In this document: in pieces, positions 19,569 to 35,422 of the stretch
How the letters are laid out: each line of letters opens with the position of its first letter
Numbering within the stretch: the first letter of the stretch is position 1
NCBI GenBank assembly: GCA_932521025.1
Contig: OW051473.1
Span: forward strand, 2,728,001-2,792,000
Direction of reading: 5' to 3'
DNA: 64,000 nucleotides
Origin: Oscheius onirici
Lineage: Eukaryota; Nematoda; Chromadorea; Rhabditida; Rhabditidae
The notes under the pieces: model-generated
Told to the model about the DNA's origin: nothing
Database searches by the model: none
What the model saw: the letters and a program-made list of their open reading frames with translations, nothing else
Program-made: the position numbers and the translations under genes

Positions 19569-20952
19569 CTTTCAAAAAGATTGTCGACTACTCTGCAATG
19601 TACTTTTCACGCGAGACATGAAACAGTAAAAACAGGTCCCTGAGTCTTTGAAGGACCACATGTAAAAAGGTTGACGAAAGATAAGATAAGAAAAGTAGCC
19701 GGAGGGTGGAGAGGGAGAAAATTGACGTTTTTGTCATTGCTACATACCTGACAATAATGTCAACGAGGTCGCCAGCCCATCTCTCTCTCTCGCTTGGACT
19801 CTTAGTTGTTCTTTACACATCTGCGGCTTCAATCGGCCTGAGCGATTGAAAACAAGCAATGAAAAAGAGCCGAACGGAGTGCAAAGGGAGATGCCAACTT
19901 GGAATTTTGAAATATAAGGTTGCTTATTATTTACAGTTGAGAAGAGCAAAGACTCCTAGCTGTAAACCACATTTCGGACTATTAATCACTCTAGGCAAAA
20001 ATTTACAACTTGTATTGTCTGAGTGTCATACACATTTCGAAATGAGGAAAGGTTATCCGTCACATTTTTGGCTAACTGGATACACAAAACTCTCTAGCAG
20101 ATTACAGATTTGGAGATTATTTGCAATATAGCCGATAGCCATAGCGGCTAAACTCGGCTTTGCCATGAAAGAACAGAGTGCACACTAAAGGGCTAAAAGT
20201 ACTTGTCAGTGAGACACGCGATAGTGTAACTCCAGTCATTAGTCTAGAAAAAACTAAACTATAAAGCTAGTGCCGGTTTGTCAAACAGGCGATTTGAACG
20301 CAGAAAACTGAAATAGAGCACAAAACGGTGACCTGTGTTGTTTAAACGATAATCGATTTTTCGTTCCAATATACGAGCATGGGAATGATCTTTTTTTTTC
20401 ATCTAGAACGCGAACAGTAGAAATCTATTCTTCAGCAAAAGTCAAGAAAATTACTATGGCTATCTCGGCCTTCTGAGGTGAGGCAAATAATGGAGGACAA
20501 TACTACAATTTGGGATCGGAAATAGCCTAGTCACTGGAAAATATATAGAGATTTTCTTTTTTTTTCTTTTCAAGCGTTTTACAAACTTTCGACCGGGAAA
20601 CACTACGTACGGGTAACCTAGGAACAAGCTATTTGCATAGCTATTAAACATGTCAAGCGTATTGCGTTACAAAATACAAGAGTGAACAGTTTTATTTCGT
20701 TTAGCAAGGAAAATTTTGATAATATAAATGTCGAATTGGTGGGTTATAATCTAACCTTTTTGAATCAGCCTCTCTAAACTATTTTGAAAGCTCTTTATTC
20801 ACTTTTCACAATCAATGACAATAGCGTTAATATTCTACAGATCACATAATTGTTCGAATCTCCAGCACAAGTCAATCAATTTCACAACGATGCAACGAAT
20901 AATGGCACCAAAAAATATGTAGCGTTATCACGAAAGAACGGCGACACAAAAT
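19569..20952. other. intergenic region between PAR-1 upstream exons and the TOGARAM locus
   Basis: Both flanking genes are read on the minus strand, so this holds the presumed promoter of the upstream module and the 3' UTR of the TOGARAM C-terminal unit. Apart from the AATAAA at 20,794-20,799, nothing coding or repetitive was recognised. Confidence 0.5.
20794..20799 (-). terminator. AATAAA poly(A) signal of the TOGARAM C-terminal unit
   Basis: TTTATT on the plus strand is AATAAA on the minus strand, 154 nt downstream of the stop at 20,953. The distance and orientation suit a nematode 3' UTR. Another T-rich stretch follows near 20,690. Confidence 0.5.
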
Positions 20953-23709
20953 TTACAGCAGTGATTCTAATAGTTTTCTCTTAGGAGCTTCGAGTTCCGA
21001 GGCGGCATGATCCAGTAAACTTTTCTGTCCCATCTGAACAAAATCATATTAGAGTGAAAATAATTTCCCCTACCAGATGGGCTAAATTTCTAGCATAAGC
21101 TTGCACAGCTCTTTTCAGTTCGGCGTCACCCAATCCAAGTTGAAGAGACTCGTAGAGAGCCGGAAGAGCAGTCACTTCTACCTGCTTCGGTCTACTAGGA
21201 TAGAGTCCGTTGTTCATTTCTAAAAAGTTCGTTTTCCAAACGTTGAGGTTGATTACTCACTCGAAAAGACGTCAAGCATAAACGGCTTTTGCTTCACATT
21301 GGCTTTCTTTGTCGCTGCGGCCATTGCTGACGATAGTGCAGCTCCGTCTATGACAATTAAGTTTAAATTTAACGACTGTTTTTATACCGATTTGGGCTAC
21401 AGTTTGTTCCAAACAAGTCTGAGCAAGATGTTTATGTTCTTCGCTCTTGCTGGAAAGATGGGACATCAGAGCAAGGCAGAGCTGGTTAAGGACGGCTTTT
21501 AGATGCGTCTCTGTCGAATAGCATCTGCAGAAAATATCTTGATTTGATTTTAAAATTTTTACTTTGACATGACCGGTAGCGTCATGAGGTACGTGTCCAT
21601 GGCTTGTAGCGCAACCTTACTGTTTATGTCGGATAGTCTTCCAATATATGCTTCGATCAGTTTTGTGTCACTGCCAACGACTTTTGGCTGACTGTTGCAC
21701 ATCTTTTCAAACCGTTCCAATCCAGCAACTCTCTTCTCCCACCTAAAAAAGTAAGCCTTGAACTTTCATGTCTCACCCTGCAGCGGTCATCTGATTGCGG
21801 CATTCATCTAGATCCAACTGAACACCGTCCGGAAGTTTTCGTGAAATTGCTTTACGAACACTGCCTGATCTGGAGAGTGTCGAACCGAGAGATAAGGTCG
21901 TGGTATCAAAAGCATCCATTCCTCCCTTCTTTTCAATAAGACCAAGGATTTCTCGCACAGCCTTGTAATCAGCCTCGTTCACATTTTTCTTCATCATTCT
22001 GTCAAAAGCAGGATCTTGACTCAAATCAACAAGGCATTGTCTTCCAAATTGTCGTACATGCGGTGTTTGATCTTTGGAAAAGGCCACAAGCTGTGGAATC
22101 AACTAGAAAAGGGTTATTATCTTTTAGAACGAAAAAACCTTTGGCAGTTCGGCAGAATTGAGAACTCCGCCAGTACCGACTCGCTGGCAGATAGTACTGA
22201 CCAGTTGAGCGCACGATGCACGGATAGTATTGTTTTTTGATCTTAAACCTTGTCTTAAAAATTACTGAAGAAAAGTCTACTTTGATCCGGCGGCAATGAG
22301 ATATGTCAAGGTTTTGTTGGGGGACCCGTATTTGACCATTTTATGAAGCGATTCAGTGGCATCTTCTCTGATAAAGGCATTACTGACATCTCCAGCCTTT
22401 TGCATGAGTATTGTCGCCGACTGAAACATAATGTTGTTTTTGCTAGTTCCAACGCCCACCTTTTCAATCTCCGAGTCCATTTTACTTTTCATGTTCTGAA
22501 ACAGCGTTCCCAAGGTAGTCAGAGCAACGCGTGACACACTCGAACGTAGGTTCTTGCACTCTACCAACACAGCTACGACTACCTGAAAAGAGTAATTGAG
22601 CACGTTTTCGGTCAGCTTTCAAAACCTCGTGCATATGATCTCCGATAGTTTTCGGATTCGAAGAAGACAGCTCGGAAATCATGTTAAGACCATCGACCTT
22701 GTCCTGCCTAGAAAAGGGGAAACTAATCGGTATTAATAGTCGGTCACCATTCATCGGAGCTCATAAGCTGAAGAGCATTCGGTACGGTTGTGCCTTGCGG
22801 TTGAGGACGAGGTGCAGCCGCAGGAGATGGACCTGATGAAGCTTTTGACAAAGATTTTGTCGGAGCAACACGAGGATGCTTGGCCGATCCGGACTTGAGG
22901 AACGTGTGCTTTTTCTTAACATGTGCATGTATCAATTTTTGTCCTTCTGTCTCACCTTTTGAGAAGTTATCGGTAGGCTATGGTGACTGATGCTCTTCTT
23001 CACCGGAGCAGAAAACGACGAAATCTCACCGTCTGAATCTTCTTTAGAAAATGACAGGAGTTTTGTTACCGTCAAAAGTATAGACTCCTTTACTCGGCTT
23101 GATAGGAACCTCGTCGTGGTTGACCGGAGGACGATTTTCTCTTTCGTCAGCTGCCAAATTTCCCTCACTTTTGGCTTTTGACAGCATCGTAGATGAACCC
23201 ATCTAAAAACCATATAATACTAGCTGAATCCACAACAACCTTAGTCAACTTGTGTTTGTTAGAAGGCATGACAATATCATTGTTGTTCATTTCAAGTTGA
23301 CGTCCGCCCTTGCGATTACCATTTGTGAAGGGATCAACGCGACATTCAGTCGAGTCTCGTCTTTGAACTAGAGCCGAAGAAGCTAAAATTATATTATAAC
23401 ATAGTGATGTTTGTGTCCGTTTTACATCGATTGACGTCGATCTGAAGAGAGTCGTGGCGTCTCGTAGGTGCATGCCAGGATGCGGTGCTGGATCCCGGTT
23501 GTGCAATAGCTATAAATTCATGAGTTTTTAATTCTGTGATAATTTTTGTGCTCATATTTTTCTTGTATTAAGTTTTAAGCATTTTTTCTCCAAAAATAAT
23601 CCTTACGTGGTAGGCGAAAGCCATAGGCTTGCTTGGTTATGGCCCTTTGACGATCAGGAGGTTCACCACGATACAACCGGTTAATTTCGTCAATCAATGC
23701 GGCTGCCAT
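20953..23709 (-). CDS. che-12: TOGARAM/Crescerin (CHE-12), C-terminal TOG-domain unit
   Basis: About 15 exons. The start ATG at 23,709 (MAAALIDEINRLYRG) follows directly on an acceptor (cttcatctag), typical of trans-splicing, and the stop is at 20,953. After a Ser/Pro-rich linker the protein has a TOG domain beginning WQDKVDGLNMISEL and running through VVVAVLVECKNLRSSVSR, GDVSNAFIRED, TIRASCAQLVSTICQRVG and LIPQLVAFSKDQ. A second repeat begins WEKRVAGLERFEKMC. This matches the C-terminal TOG pair of TOGARAM1, whose family binds tubulin and controls axonemal microtubules in cilia; C. elegans CHE-12 acts in sensory cilia. Length is about 650 residues. It may be a separate transcription unit or an internal-promoter isoform of one locus with 24,363-27,917. 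Confidence 0.85.
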
Positions 23710-24362
23710 CTAGATGAAGTAGTCAGAAGACAAAGTAAAACGAGGATTGAGAACGATTTTCCCAAGCAGAAAGCTATAGCTGAATAGTGGAATTTCCCAC
23801 CACGGCCGGTAATTATTCCCGCCTCCGTTCTATCTACATGAATGCTGCAGTGTTACTCGTCATATCTGGTGATAAAAGACGCACACGCTCTGATGGCTTG
23901 ATAAAATGCATACATGAGTAATTGAAAAGCGAACAGGGGAAAATACCAGTCGAAGGCATCAAAAAGAGGGTATGTAAATAAAGAAAGTCGAAAGTTATAG
24001 AAAGCTATACTAAGCGCACATGTTTCTACAAAATACTGTGGAAGCCAAAGAATTTGATTCTTTTTAGTCCAATTCAGTAGTCACTGAATACTGAGTAAGA
24101 GAAGCGAGCAGAAAACCGTGAAAACAGAATTAGAACAAAACTTAAAACCAAATTGAGGCCTAAGCCGAAGCGTCGCAGGGCTGAGATATTGCTTGGCGCG
24201 GGCGCTCGGCAACCGCCCTTTGCCTGAACTGAACCGACTGAGAATGAAGACACGTCAGAGTCGCCAGGAACATCAAATGACATGTTTGACCTTATAATCA
24301 GATCGAGTTTTTGCCTCCGACGGAGCTAATTGCGATAAACAGCAGAAACACAAAGACAAAAT

Positions 24363-27300
24363 CTAGAACTTCTTACCAACTGGGGCTGAAAAAGCGGAAT
24401 ATCCTGTTGAGATCGGAACAACTCTACTCGTTCTAACAGTGGCTGACTGTGCACGAGTCACAGCTGAACCCATTTGGCTGAAAAATTCATGGAAAAAACT
24501 TTTTAAAAAATGAAGTTTTGAAAAAAAGTGTGGCATTGCAGAGAAGAGTAGCAGATGTTTAGGTATAAGAATACGCAATGAGGGTTTAACGAACTTTGGC
24601 TAAGAGCTAATGAAGTTAGAAACCGTTGTCCGGCTTTCGTTTTTAAAAAAAAATTTTGAAATAGATCGGCTCACTTTTCAACAAGTGGCTATTTTCTGCG
24701 CCGGAATCTCCACCTTTGTCGTAAACAGCTTTGAAAGAAAACAACAGCCTAGAACAATGGATAACTTCTGGAAGAAGGTGGGGCTCAGAGCGATAGCGTG
24801 ACCTGGAGAAAGTAACGTGAGCCCCAAAATGTAGTCAGTTGTAGTAATCACATTACTATCAGCAAATAGTTTCGATGTTGATGGCATACGTGACCATGGT
24901 GATTCGTTTGATGGTTAAACTGCGGAGGTGCTCACTACGAGAGTGAGTTACAAAGACCAATTACCGCCATTCTTACTCTGTCTCATCTAGAACGAACATT
25001 CTAGATCTACTTCAAACACGGTAAAGGCGGTAGGTTATATTATAGGGGTCATTTTGTTGTGGTCAAACCAAAGGATGCTCATAACGTTTTCATGCATCCG
25101 TTGTTTCGACGAGGAGAAGAACAATAGCTGCGCTAAATGGAGGGGACTTCTTGACAAGTCGACTATAGAGTGGGGGCTGTTTTTGTGGGACCTGAAGCTG
25201 CCGGACCCGCAGTGACCAACAATGGGCTGGAATAATAAGGCCAGTTGGACATGTAATTGAGGGCAAACGACTGCCCGGCATCAAAGTTTTCAACACATGT
25301 GTACTACGTTATTATCTCCCGCTTTCACACTTACACTCGCTAGCTCTTCTGATGATCATATCGTCCGACATCATCCGTTCGTTTAGGAAGCCTTCTTTGA
25401 AGTTTGACTAAAAACAATAATGTTATAGTTAAAAGGGTTGTTATTACTCTAATCGGTTCGTTTTCCCATGGAAGTGAGTTGACAGTCAGTTGAGGATTGG
25501 AGGTCTCGGACAATGAACGGTGAAGAGGAGAGACCGGTCTAAGCAAAACAAAAATTCTTCATTCCACAAGAACATGAAAAAATATGTGCAGTTGCAAAAA
25601 AAACATTTTTCTCAAATTTTGAATTCTATGCAGGTGGCCTGGCACCGCATTGAAAAAATGTGTACCTTTTTGCAAATCGGTGCTTGTGAATATGTGGTCA
25701 AAGGTTAGTATTAATCTTTTGGGATCGTTTAAAACCAAATTTCAATGTTTCCTCAAAATGCTAACTCAGAGTCTTCAGTAGTTTTCAGTGTTCAGTGCCA
25801 CAAACCTGTCGAGTGTATCACTGGCGTTTGCATGCAAAATCCATCTGAGATCAGAGTTCTCTAGGGAAGCCATTTCCTCAGTGTCTACCTAAAAACTCAA
25901 TTGGACTAATCCCGCGTTCAATCTCACGTCAAAGGTAGAATCGGAGGCAGGAGGGGTTGAATACTCAATCAGGCCATCGAATCGTATTCTGGGAAGCATG
26001 TTTCGTTTTATCCGCGCCTTTAAAATGTATTTTGTCTTTTCACGGTTTTAATCATACCACGACCGCCGAGCTCAATCCTTGGCAGTTGTGCCTGGCTTCA
26101 ATTTCTCTGACCGTTTTCATCAGTGGCTCTAGTTTTCCGTTCATAAGATAAGATACGACGGAGATTTGTTCAAAAGCGGCTAATCTGAAATTATTTGATA
26201 ATCTTAGTGGACTGGAATGCCTCACCTGACTCTTCGTTTTGGATCTATAAGAAGGGGGACGAGCATGTTGCAAACTGCTGCAAAGTTTATTCTTGAAGGA
26301 GAAGTGATCATTAGAGCAGATGTGAGTATGTTTACAACCTGTAAAATTGTATTTGATGCTTTGATAAAAAGTCACCTCTTCTCGAATTCTAGAGTTTCGA
26401 TTTTCCAAAGATACTGCCAGAGTTCCTATGACCTGTTTCGGATTCAAGTTTTGAAAGAGGTCCATGAAGGACATCATGAGAATCTGTTTAATAATGGCCT
26501 TTTGGTTCCCGAGATGTTTAGACAGCAATGTAACCACTTGCTGAATAAATCCATAAAGATTTCATATTTCTCAATACCTGTAGATGTGCCTCAATATTGC
26601 TCTTCAATCTATTTACAGTCAGCCGAAGTACATCCAAAGCTATCACAACAATCTAAAAACCACTTATTATAGTTGATATTTTCCGCTCACTCGGAAATTG
26701 AGGTCAGCCAGTACATTGCCCAAAGTCATTAGAAAGCTGTGCATATGGGGGACCAATCGAGAAACTTCTTCTAGCGTTATATTGTCGATGAGCTTTTTAA
26801 TCTAAGCTTATATTTTTTTCGAAAAATGGAACTGCAAACCTCTTCGATGGCATGTTGCCTGTTTTTTACTTCTTCATCAGAGAGCATAGCTGAGATGTGC
26901 ATAGGAACAAAACCAAAACGGAATCGTCTTTCCCCGGCAGTTTGTCGACCGCTCATTCGTTTTTTTAAAGAAAATGGATCTAAACTTCTTCGGTTTTTAA
27001 TGTCCAAGATTGTTACCACTGTCTTCTAATTCAATAGTGTGCTCGAGTTCCAAGTAGTTGTTTTGCTGCTCCACAGGAAGCGTTTGAAGCACTTTTTTGA
27101 ATACCTCAGGGCCAATATAGTCTGAAAACAATATTAGCACTAACAGCGCTCATCACCTACTCTCAAGTTTTTTCAACGTTGTGACAATTCTTGTTGTCGT
27201 GTTCGGCTCACTTTTGTTCATCCACCGCGTTAGTCCTTCAATAAGTGTGGCCCAGTTCGCTTGCTTTAACTCGGGAATGAAAATTTTCTGCAGTTCTGAC

Positions 27301-27917
27301 ACAACTTCTGTCTTCGTGCTAACGTAATCCGGCGCGTTCAAATAGTTCACTGCTATTTTCTGGAAAATTCATTTAAATATCATTCCGCTGTAGTTAATCC
27401 CACCAAAAGGGCACCCAAGCCTTCTGGCTGTACTCTCAAGTATTGCTGAATCAGCTGAGAGGAGACGGCTCGTACTGTTGTTTTCGAGTTGCCCAGCAGG
27501 GGAATTATCTTGGGAAGAAGGAAACACATACAATATTCCACACTCTGAAAAACGTAATAGTTGTTTGGTGAAAAAGTCTTACGGTTCCAAAAGTGGGCAT
27601 AACTTCCATCAACATTTTACAGCAAGTGTGCTGAACTTCCCAGCGATCCTCTGACAAAATACGATCAAGAGCTTTGAACAAGTCGCCCTTTCTGATAGAA
27701 TTGAGAAACCAATCTGGATCTCGTTTTGATATTGTAACCATATTGTTTAATGTCTGAAATCTTTTTTATTTTGCTCTAAACATCAACGTACGCCCATTTT
27801 TGTGTCGAAATCCGATGCCCGTAAAAGTTCGACCAAGTCGTCGTCTCGAGGAAGGAACACACCTGGAGAAGGGATTCGGTCTTGTCCCTTTCCCCAAATT
27901 GGATCCATCAAACTCAT
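24363..27917 (-). CDS. che-12: TOGARAM/Crescerin (CHE-12), N-terminal TOG-domain unit
   Basis: About 16 exons. The ATG at 27,917 (MSLMDPIWGKGQDRIPS) lies behind an acceptor, suggesting trans-splicing. The first TOG domain includes DPDWFLNSIRKGDLFKAL, LPKIIPLLGNSKTTVRAVSS and WATLIEGLTRWMNKSEP. A second begins SDEEVKNRQHAIEE and includes VVTLLSKHLGNQKAIIKQ, VSLENRNSRIREEV and LLIDPKRRVRLAAFEQI. The Ser-rich tail ends SAFSAPVGKKF with a stop at 24,363. A donor (gtaaga) lies just before that stop, so a spliced version could continue, but its phase does not fit the next recognised exon at 23,709. Together the two units are about 1,300 residues, near the size I recall for C. elegans CHE-12. Expected role: microtubule regulation inside cilia. 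Confidence 0.85.
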
Positions 27918-28869
27918 TATTGTTTTGAAGAAACAGACAATCTAAAACATGTGAGCGGGAAAAGACGGCTTGGCAAGAAAGAAATCTCTGTCAACAAACG
28001 AGCTCGACAGTGATAATTCATTAGTATGTTATTCGAAAGAAGGAGGCAAACAGCTTCTCTGGGACGAAAAGTTGGATGATAATAAAGTAGTAAAAAACAG
28101 CCGGAAATTGGGTTTTGGTGTGAAAATAAACAACAGAATGTCGAACCACCAAAGTTTGTCAAAAATATAAGAGACTAAGTCTAATAGCTGAACAATCAGT
28201 AAGCGGCCAATATTAGGAACAAGACTAAATATAAGTGCTCTTGGAGGAAGTATAGGTTGTGTCAAAACGGGTATAATAGTCCTCTCACTGGGCCGGCTTG
28301 TTTTTATATTGTTTCATCTTCGGATACGGCTTCTAGTAGTTGTTGTGCGCTAACGCAGATAAAGCAAAATTAACCGTTTGGCCGACCACCCACGCAGGCT
28401 ACAATTTGAGAGTCACAATAGAGGGTAGATAATCGAACAGGCTGGCCTTCTGGGAGCCGTCAGCTTGGGTTGCCATAGTGACCGTCTGGACAGCTCTTAC
28501 GCACATACACGCCAATAAGAAATAAATTTGAGCTTTGCGGGGGTAGCAGCTTGTCCACACATTATATACGTTCCTCTGAACGTAGTCATGTGAATAAAGA
28601 CTGACAAGATTAGGATAGCTTCATTCCGGCTTCAATACAAGTCATAGAGCATTATGTTGAGAAAAAGAGCGTAGACTAGATGATATGAAATGACACATAA
28701 CGGAATGAAATGATATAAATCTATGGGAATGCAACTCCCAATTATTCTGTGTATATGGTCAGCAGGTGCCTGCAACTACTAATCTGCGGTTTCAATGGCG
28801 TAAATATAATAAGCCGCAGGTGCTTTGAATCACCGCTCGCAATCTGATCACTACGGTAGAGGAGGAAAT
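27918..28869. other. intergenic region between FAM161 and TOGARAM, presumed ciliary promoter
   Basis: This 950-bp gap lies upstream of the TOGARAM start codon and downstream of the FAM161 stop. Apart from the X-box at 28,469-28,482 I see no coding exon. Open frames here (27,917-28,265) have no splice context. Confidence 0.6.
28469..28482 (+). promoter_or_regulatory. X-box (RFX/DAF-19 site) upstream of the TOGARAM gene
   Basis: The sequence GTTGCCATAGTGAC fits the nematode X-box consensus RYYNYYATRRNRAC at every position. DAF-19/RFX binds X-boxes to switch on genes of ciliated sensory neurons. The site is about 550 bp upstream of the TOGARAM start, further than the usual 250 bp or less, but it lies in the only intergenic gap between two ciliary genes. 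A match of this degeneracy can also arise by chance. Confidence 0.5.
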
Positions 28870-31800
28870 CCTATGATGAAGATGAAGACTTGGATGAGCT
28901 TTGTCTCGAACTGCTTCCCGATGACTTCTTGGTAGACGAACTCGATCCTGATGCTTTTGAAGTTCCATTCGGACGGTCGTCATCACTCTCAAAGTCTAGT
29001 TTGTATTCTTCTTTCTAAAACAAGAAAATATAAAGATCAGACCGGAATAGCAGACCTCTGAACTTTTACATGAACTGTTGGAAGACCTTTTAGATTTGAC
29101 AGAATACGTTGCTCCACTTCCTCCTGAGCCACGGCGAACTGGGACGATCAGTGTCTTCACATCGATATCCTCTAGCTGAAAATTGTTTCAACCATAGATA
29201 TCATTTTTTTGATCCGTTTTTTACCCGCGCCGGCCATAATTGGTTACTTTATGGTAATTGAAGTTCTACGTCGTTTAAAAAAATAACCCACTTTTCCGAA
29301 GTTTACGGTCGAAGATTTCGTTTCTTTAGCCCCAGACATGGCTTCTTTGAACTTCCTTTCGATGGCATTTTGTTGAGCTGACGTGGATTGCTGTTCCATT
29401 ACCAGAGGACGTGCCAGGATTCGTTTCTTCATTTCTCTTAATTCAAGTTCGTATTCCCGAGTAGTCTCCTTCATGGCTTCTCTAGAACGCAGCTTGATAA
29501 GCATCGTTGAGCCAAAGTTACCTTCGTTCTTCTACCATTTTGTCAATATCCTTCTCTCTTTTCCGAGATATTGATCTTCTTAGCCTACTCTTCTGAAGAT
29601 CTATTTCGGCTTCGTGCTCGGCACCAACATGAAATTTTCGTTCCTTGTCTGCCAACTCCTGGTCTAGTTTTTTCCTGTGATGAACAAATAATAAAATGTT
29701 TAGAAAAAGATTACCTGATAGCTTCTGTTCTCAGCATCGAAGAATGTGTTTCCTGAACGGGAAAGGCTGGTTCCAGATTAGGTGATGGTCTTCGAGAGTT
29801 CGTGAGTCGAGGCGGAGATGGGCTTTCATGCTAAAAAAAGGAAATTTGGGGTTGAAAAATGGTTTCTACCTTGTGTCTTTTCGAGTTCTCGGACAGTTTG
29901 AAAGGAATAGGGACTGTTGGAGGCTTAGAGGAATGAACCCGTTGCAGTTTCTCATTGAACTAAAAAATGTTGTGAAAGGATGAAACAAAATGGAATACCT
30001 CTCGATGTAGTCTTCTGAAATCAGGGACTGACTGACGTCTGGTTTTTCTTTCTGGCGTTTCTTCTCGACAATGCTGATGACGTAAATGAAATGCAACATT
30101 GGTCCTCACAGAATGTTCCTATAAAAATGGCATTTTATAAAAGTAAGCTTTACCTTCAATCCGGGAGGTGTATGCGCTTCAGCCAGTAGTTGTACAGCTC
30201 TTTTACTGGTTGCTCGGCCTCTTCTGTAGGAATGAAGATGAGGAGCAACATATGTTGAAGCAGGAACTGGCTTAACCTGGTCTGAAAATGTTCGTTCAAA
30301 CTGTTTAAAAGAAAACGCGCTCCAATAACACTGAAATTTTAGAATTCGCTAACAAGTTGTTTTCAATTTTTATCCAGGCGTCTTTAACATTAAAACCTCA
30401 AGCAGTACTTGAAAAACAAACAGTAAATAATTTGACGAATTTTCAATACGATTTCAAACAAAAATCAACTTTAAACAATTTCTCGTGCGAGCGGTCTGCG
30501 TCGCGGCTCTTTTTTCCATAGCGACGATAGCGATATTACGCGATAAAGACTTTAAACAGGTAATTTGAAGCAGAAACTTACGGAAAACAACATCTCCCAT
30601 ACTTTTACTTCTTACAATGGTAGTTTGAAGATTCAAGTTGGTCTGCAGTCTTTTTCTTATTGCCTAGAAATCACATCTAAAAATGGACCTCAGTTTTTCT
30701 TACATCAGCGTATCTTTTGTCTTCCACTCGAGGATTGTCTGTTTTGTAGGTTGTCAAAGGGACTGGATGCGCTTTGAATCTGAAAGAAATGACGATAACA
30801 ATGCTTAGCCTACGGTTTGAAGCTGCTTTCTTCTTCTTCTAGCCTTGTCTTCTCTTCTCTTTCTTTCTCGTCCAGCATTTTTTCCAGAAATTTCCTAGCA
30901 TAGGTGTTTCCTTTGTACCTCCTGGAACATTACCATTAATCTGATTAAACACCATACCTCTGCATAAAGGCAAACGGCTTTGGCACCGTAACTTGAGCCG
31001 ACGCTGGCCGTTCATCTTGCTTTTTCGACATTTGTTTAGAGCATAAATCTTGGACAGATAAAGATTTGGCGTCCAGGTTAGTATTCCGGGTTTTTTCGTC
31101 CGGTTCTAGTTGAAGTCGAAGATCGGTTGTTGACACAGAAATGGCATTCAAAGGAACGTTTCTTTCTTCACCGCCTTGCCTGCCTTCAGTTTCACCAATT
31201 TTCTGAAGCGTCGTTTCATATAAAAACTAATTTTCTTACGTTATAACGATGCCGGTACCGTGAGGGTCGAAATAAAGTGGGTAGAGGCTGAAATAGTGTT
31301 GAAAAACATCCAGAGATTTTACCTGGTATGAACTTGGACCTTCTGAAGAGCCGTCATCTGGGTCTTGTGTTTTACGTGATTTTGCCTCAGTATGTTGTTG
31401 GCGAAGACCCCTTCTGTACTTTCTGAGGTTGCGCATAACATCAGCAGCGTCTTGTACGACTGGTTTTGAAAGTAACGCTCTTTGGGTACTGCCACACTGT
31501 TCTTCTTTACCACGAAGTTCGATTTTACTAAAACTATCTTACTGTAAAAAACTGTTTCAAACCCAGCGTCTGCAGAATACTCGGTCTTCAACCTTATCGG
31601 GACCTCACTCCAGAAATGATTACAACCGGGAGATCTGAATCTGAAGCATATTCAGGAATAAATCTGGCCTACTTATGATACGTAGCACCGCTGATATGAT
31701 TTCTCGGAGGAAACTGAGTTTGCTGTAACAGTAGCGCTGTAGTCTCTTTGTGTTTAGAACGTAAAAACGTCAGTTTGCTCATAAAGTGCTGATCTTTCAG

Positions 31801-31908
31801 CAGAGAATTGTCCTTAAAACCTACTTTTTTAAAGCAAAAGCACGTTACCTGTTCTAGAGCACATAATAAATTCTGTGTCGCAACTAGTGTCTGCTCAATT
31901 GGGTCCAT
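28870..31908 (-). CDS. FAM161-family centriole/cilium protein
   Basis: Seventeen short exons from ATG 31,908 (MDPIEQTLVATQNLL) to a stop at 28,870, joined in frame. Seen in order: coiled-coil N-terminus; the family signature VTVPKPFAFMQR; a charged helix with KFLEKMLDEKEREEKTR; FKAHPVPLTTYKTDNPRVED; SKRAVQLLAEAHTPPGLK; DFRRLHREFNEKLQRVHSSK followed by PPTVPIPFKLSEN; ELREMKKRILARPLVMEQQ; then a Ser-rich tail. The order and spacing match the FAM161 (UPF0564) domain. FAM161A/B bind microtubules and sit at the centriole inner scaffold and ciliary base; FAM161A loss causes retinal degeneration in humans. The next gene downstream on the same strand is the ciliary TOGARAM locus. Individual splice sites are hand-placed, and several acceptors end in AAG. 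Confidence 0.8.
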
Positions 31909-32485
31909 TCATTCACTCCAGCAGATTCAAGCCTCTTGCCCACTAGCAGAGTCTCGAATTCTGTTGAAAAATGTGAGTTAGAAAAGGTATGGCCCTGAAT
32001 TGTATGATACAGTAAAAGATGGATGGAAATCTTAAAAACGCAGAGAAAATGCCTGTTTCAAAACCCGCCTCTTAGGAACGCTTGGTTGTTGCCTCGAGAA
32101 AATTGCGCTTGCTGTTGGGTAAGCAATGGCGTAAGGTGTGCCTCCTGGCTGTCCGTTTCCTGGCCAACGCCAGCTGGATCGCCCACCATGGACGTGCAAT
32201 TAGAACTACCCGACGTAATCCGTTGCTTTTAGCTCCATCCCTGATTATTGACTATCCGAGGAGAGCGATGGGTTTCCATATTCAAGAGGTGCTATTTATT
32301 TCGAAGAATAGAGTAAATCTCATTGTTAACAGGCCAAGAATTATGTCATGAAATCTCAACAGCTACAAGTTTCTACTAACAACTCGTGGAGCGAGTATCT
32401 ACTGTAAGATATAAGCAGACAACACCAGAATAGAGTCAAAGGGTACAAATATGGCATCATACATGGCGGGATTGAGAAGATATAA
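31909..32485. other. intergenic: FAM161 promoter and phosphorylase 3' UTR
   Basis: A minus-strand AATAAA at 32,295-32,300 lies about 190 nt after the phosphorylase stop and is the likely poly(A) signal. The remaining 380 bp would hold the FAM161 promoter. I found no X-box with a full consensus match here. Confidence 0.5.
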
Positions 32486-35422
<2,937 letters not shown>

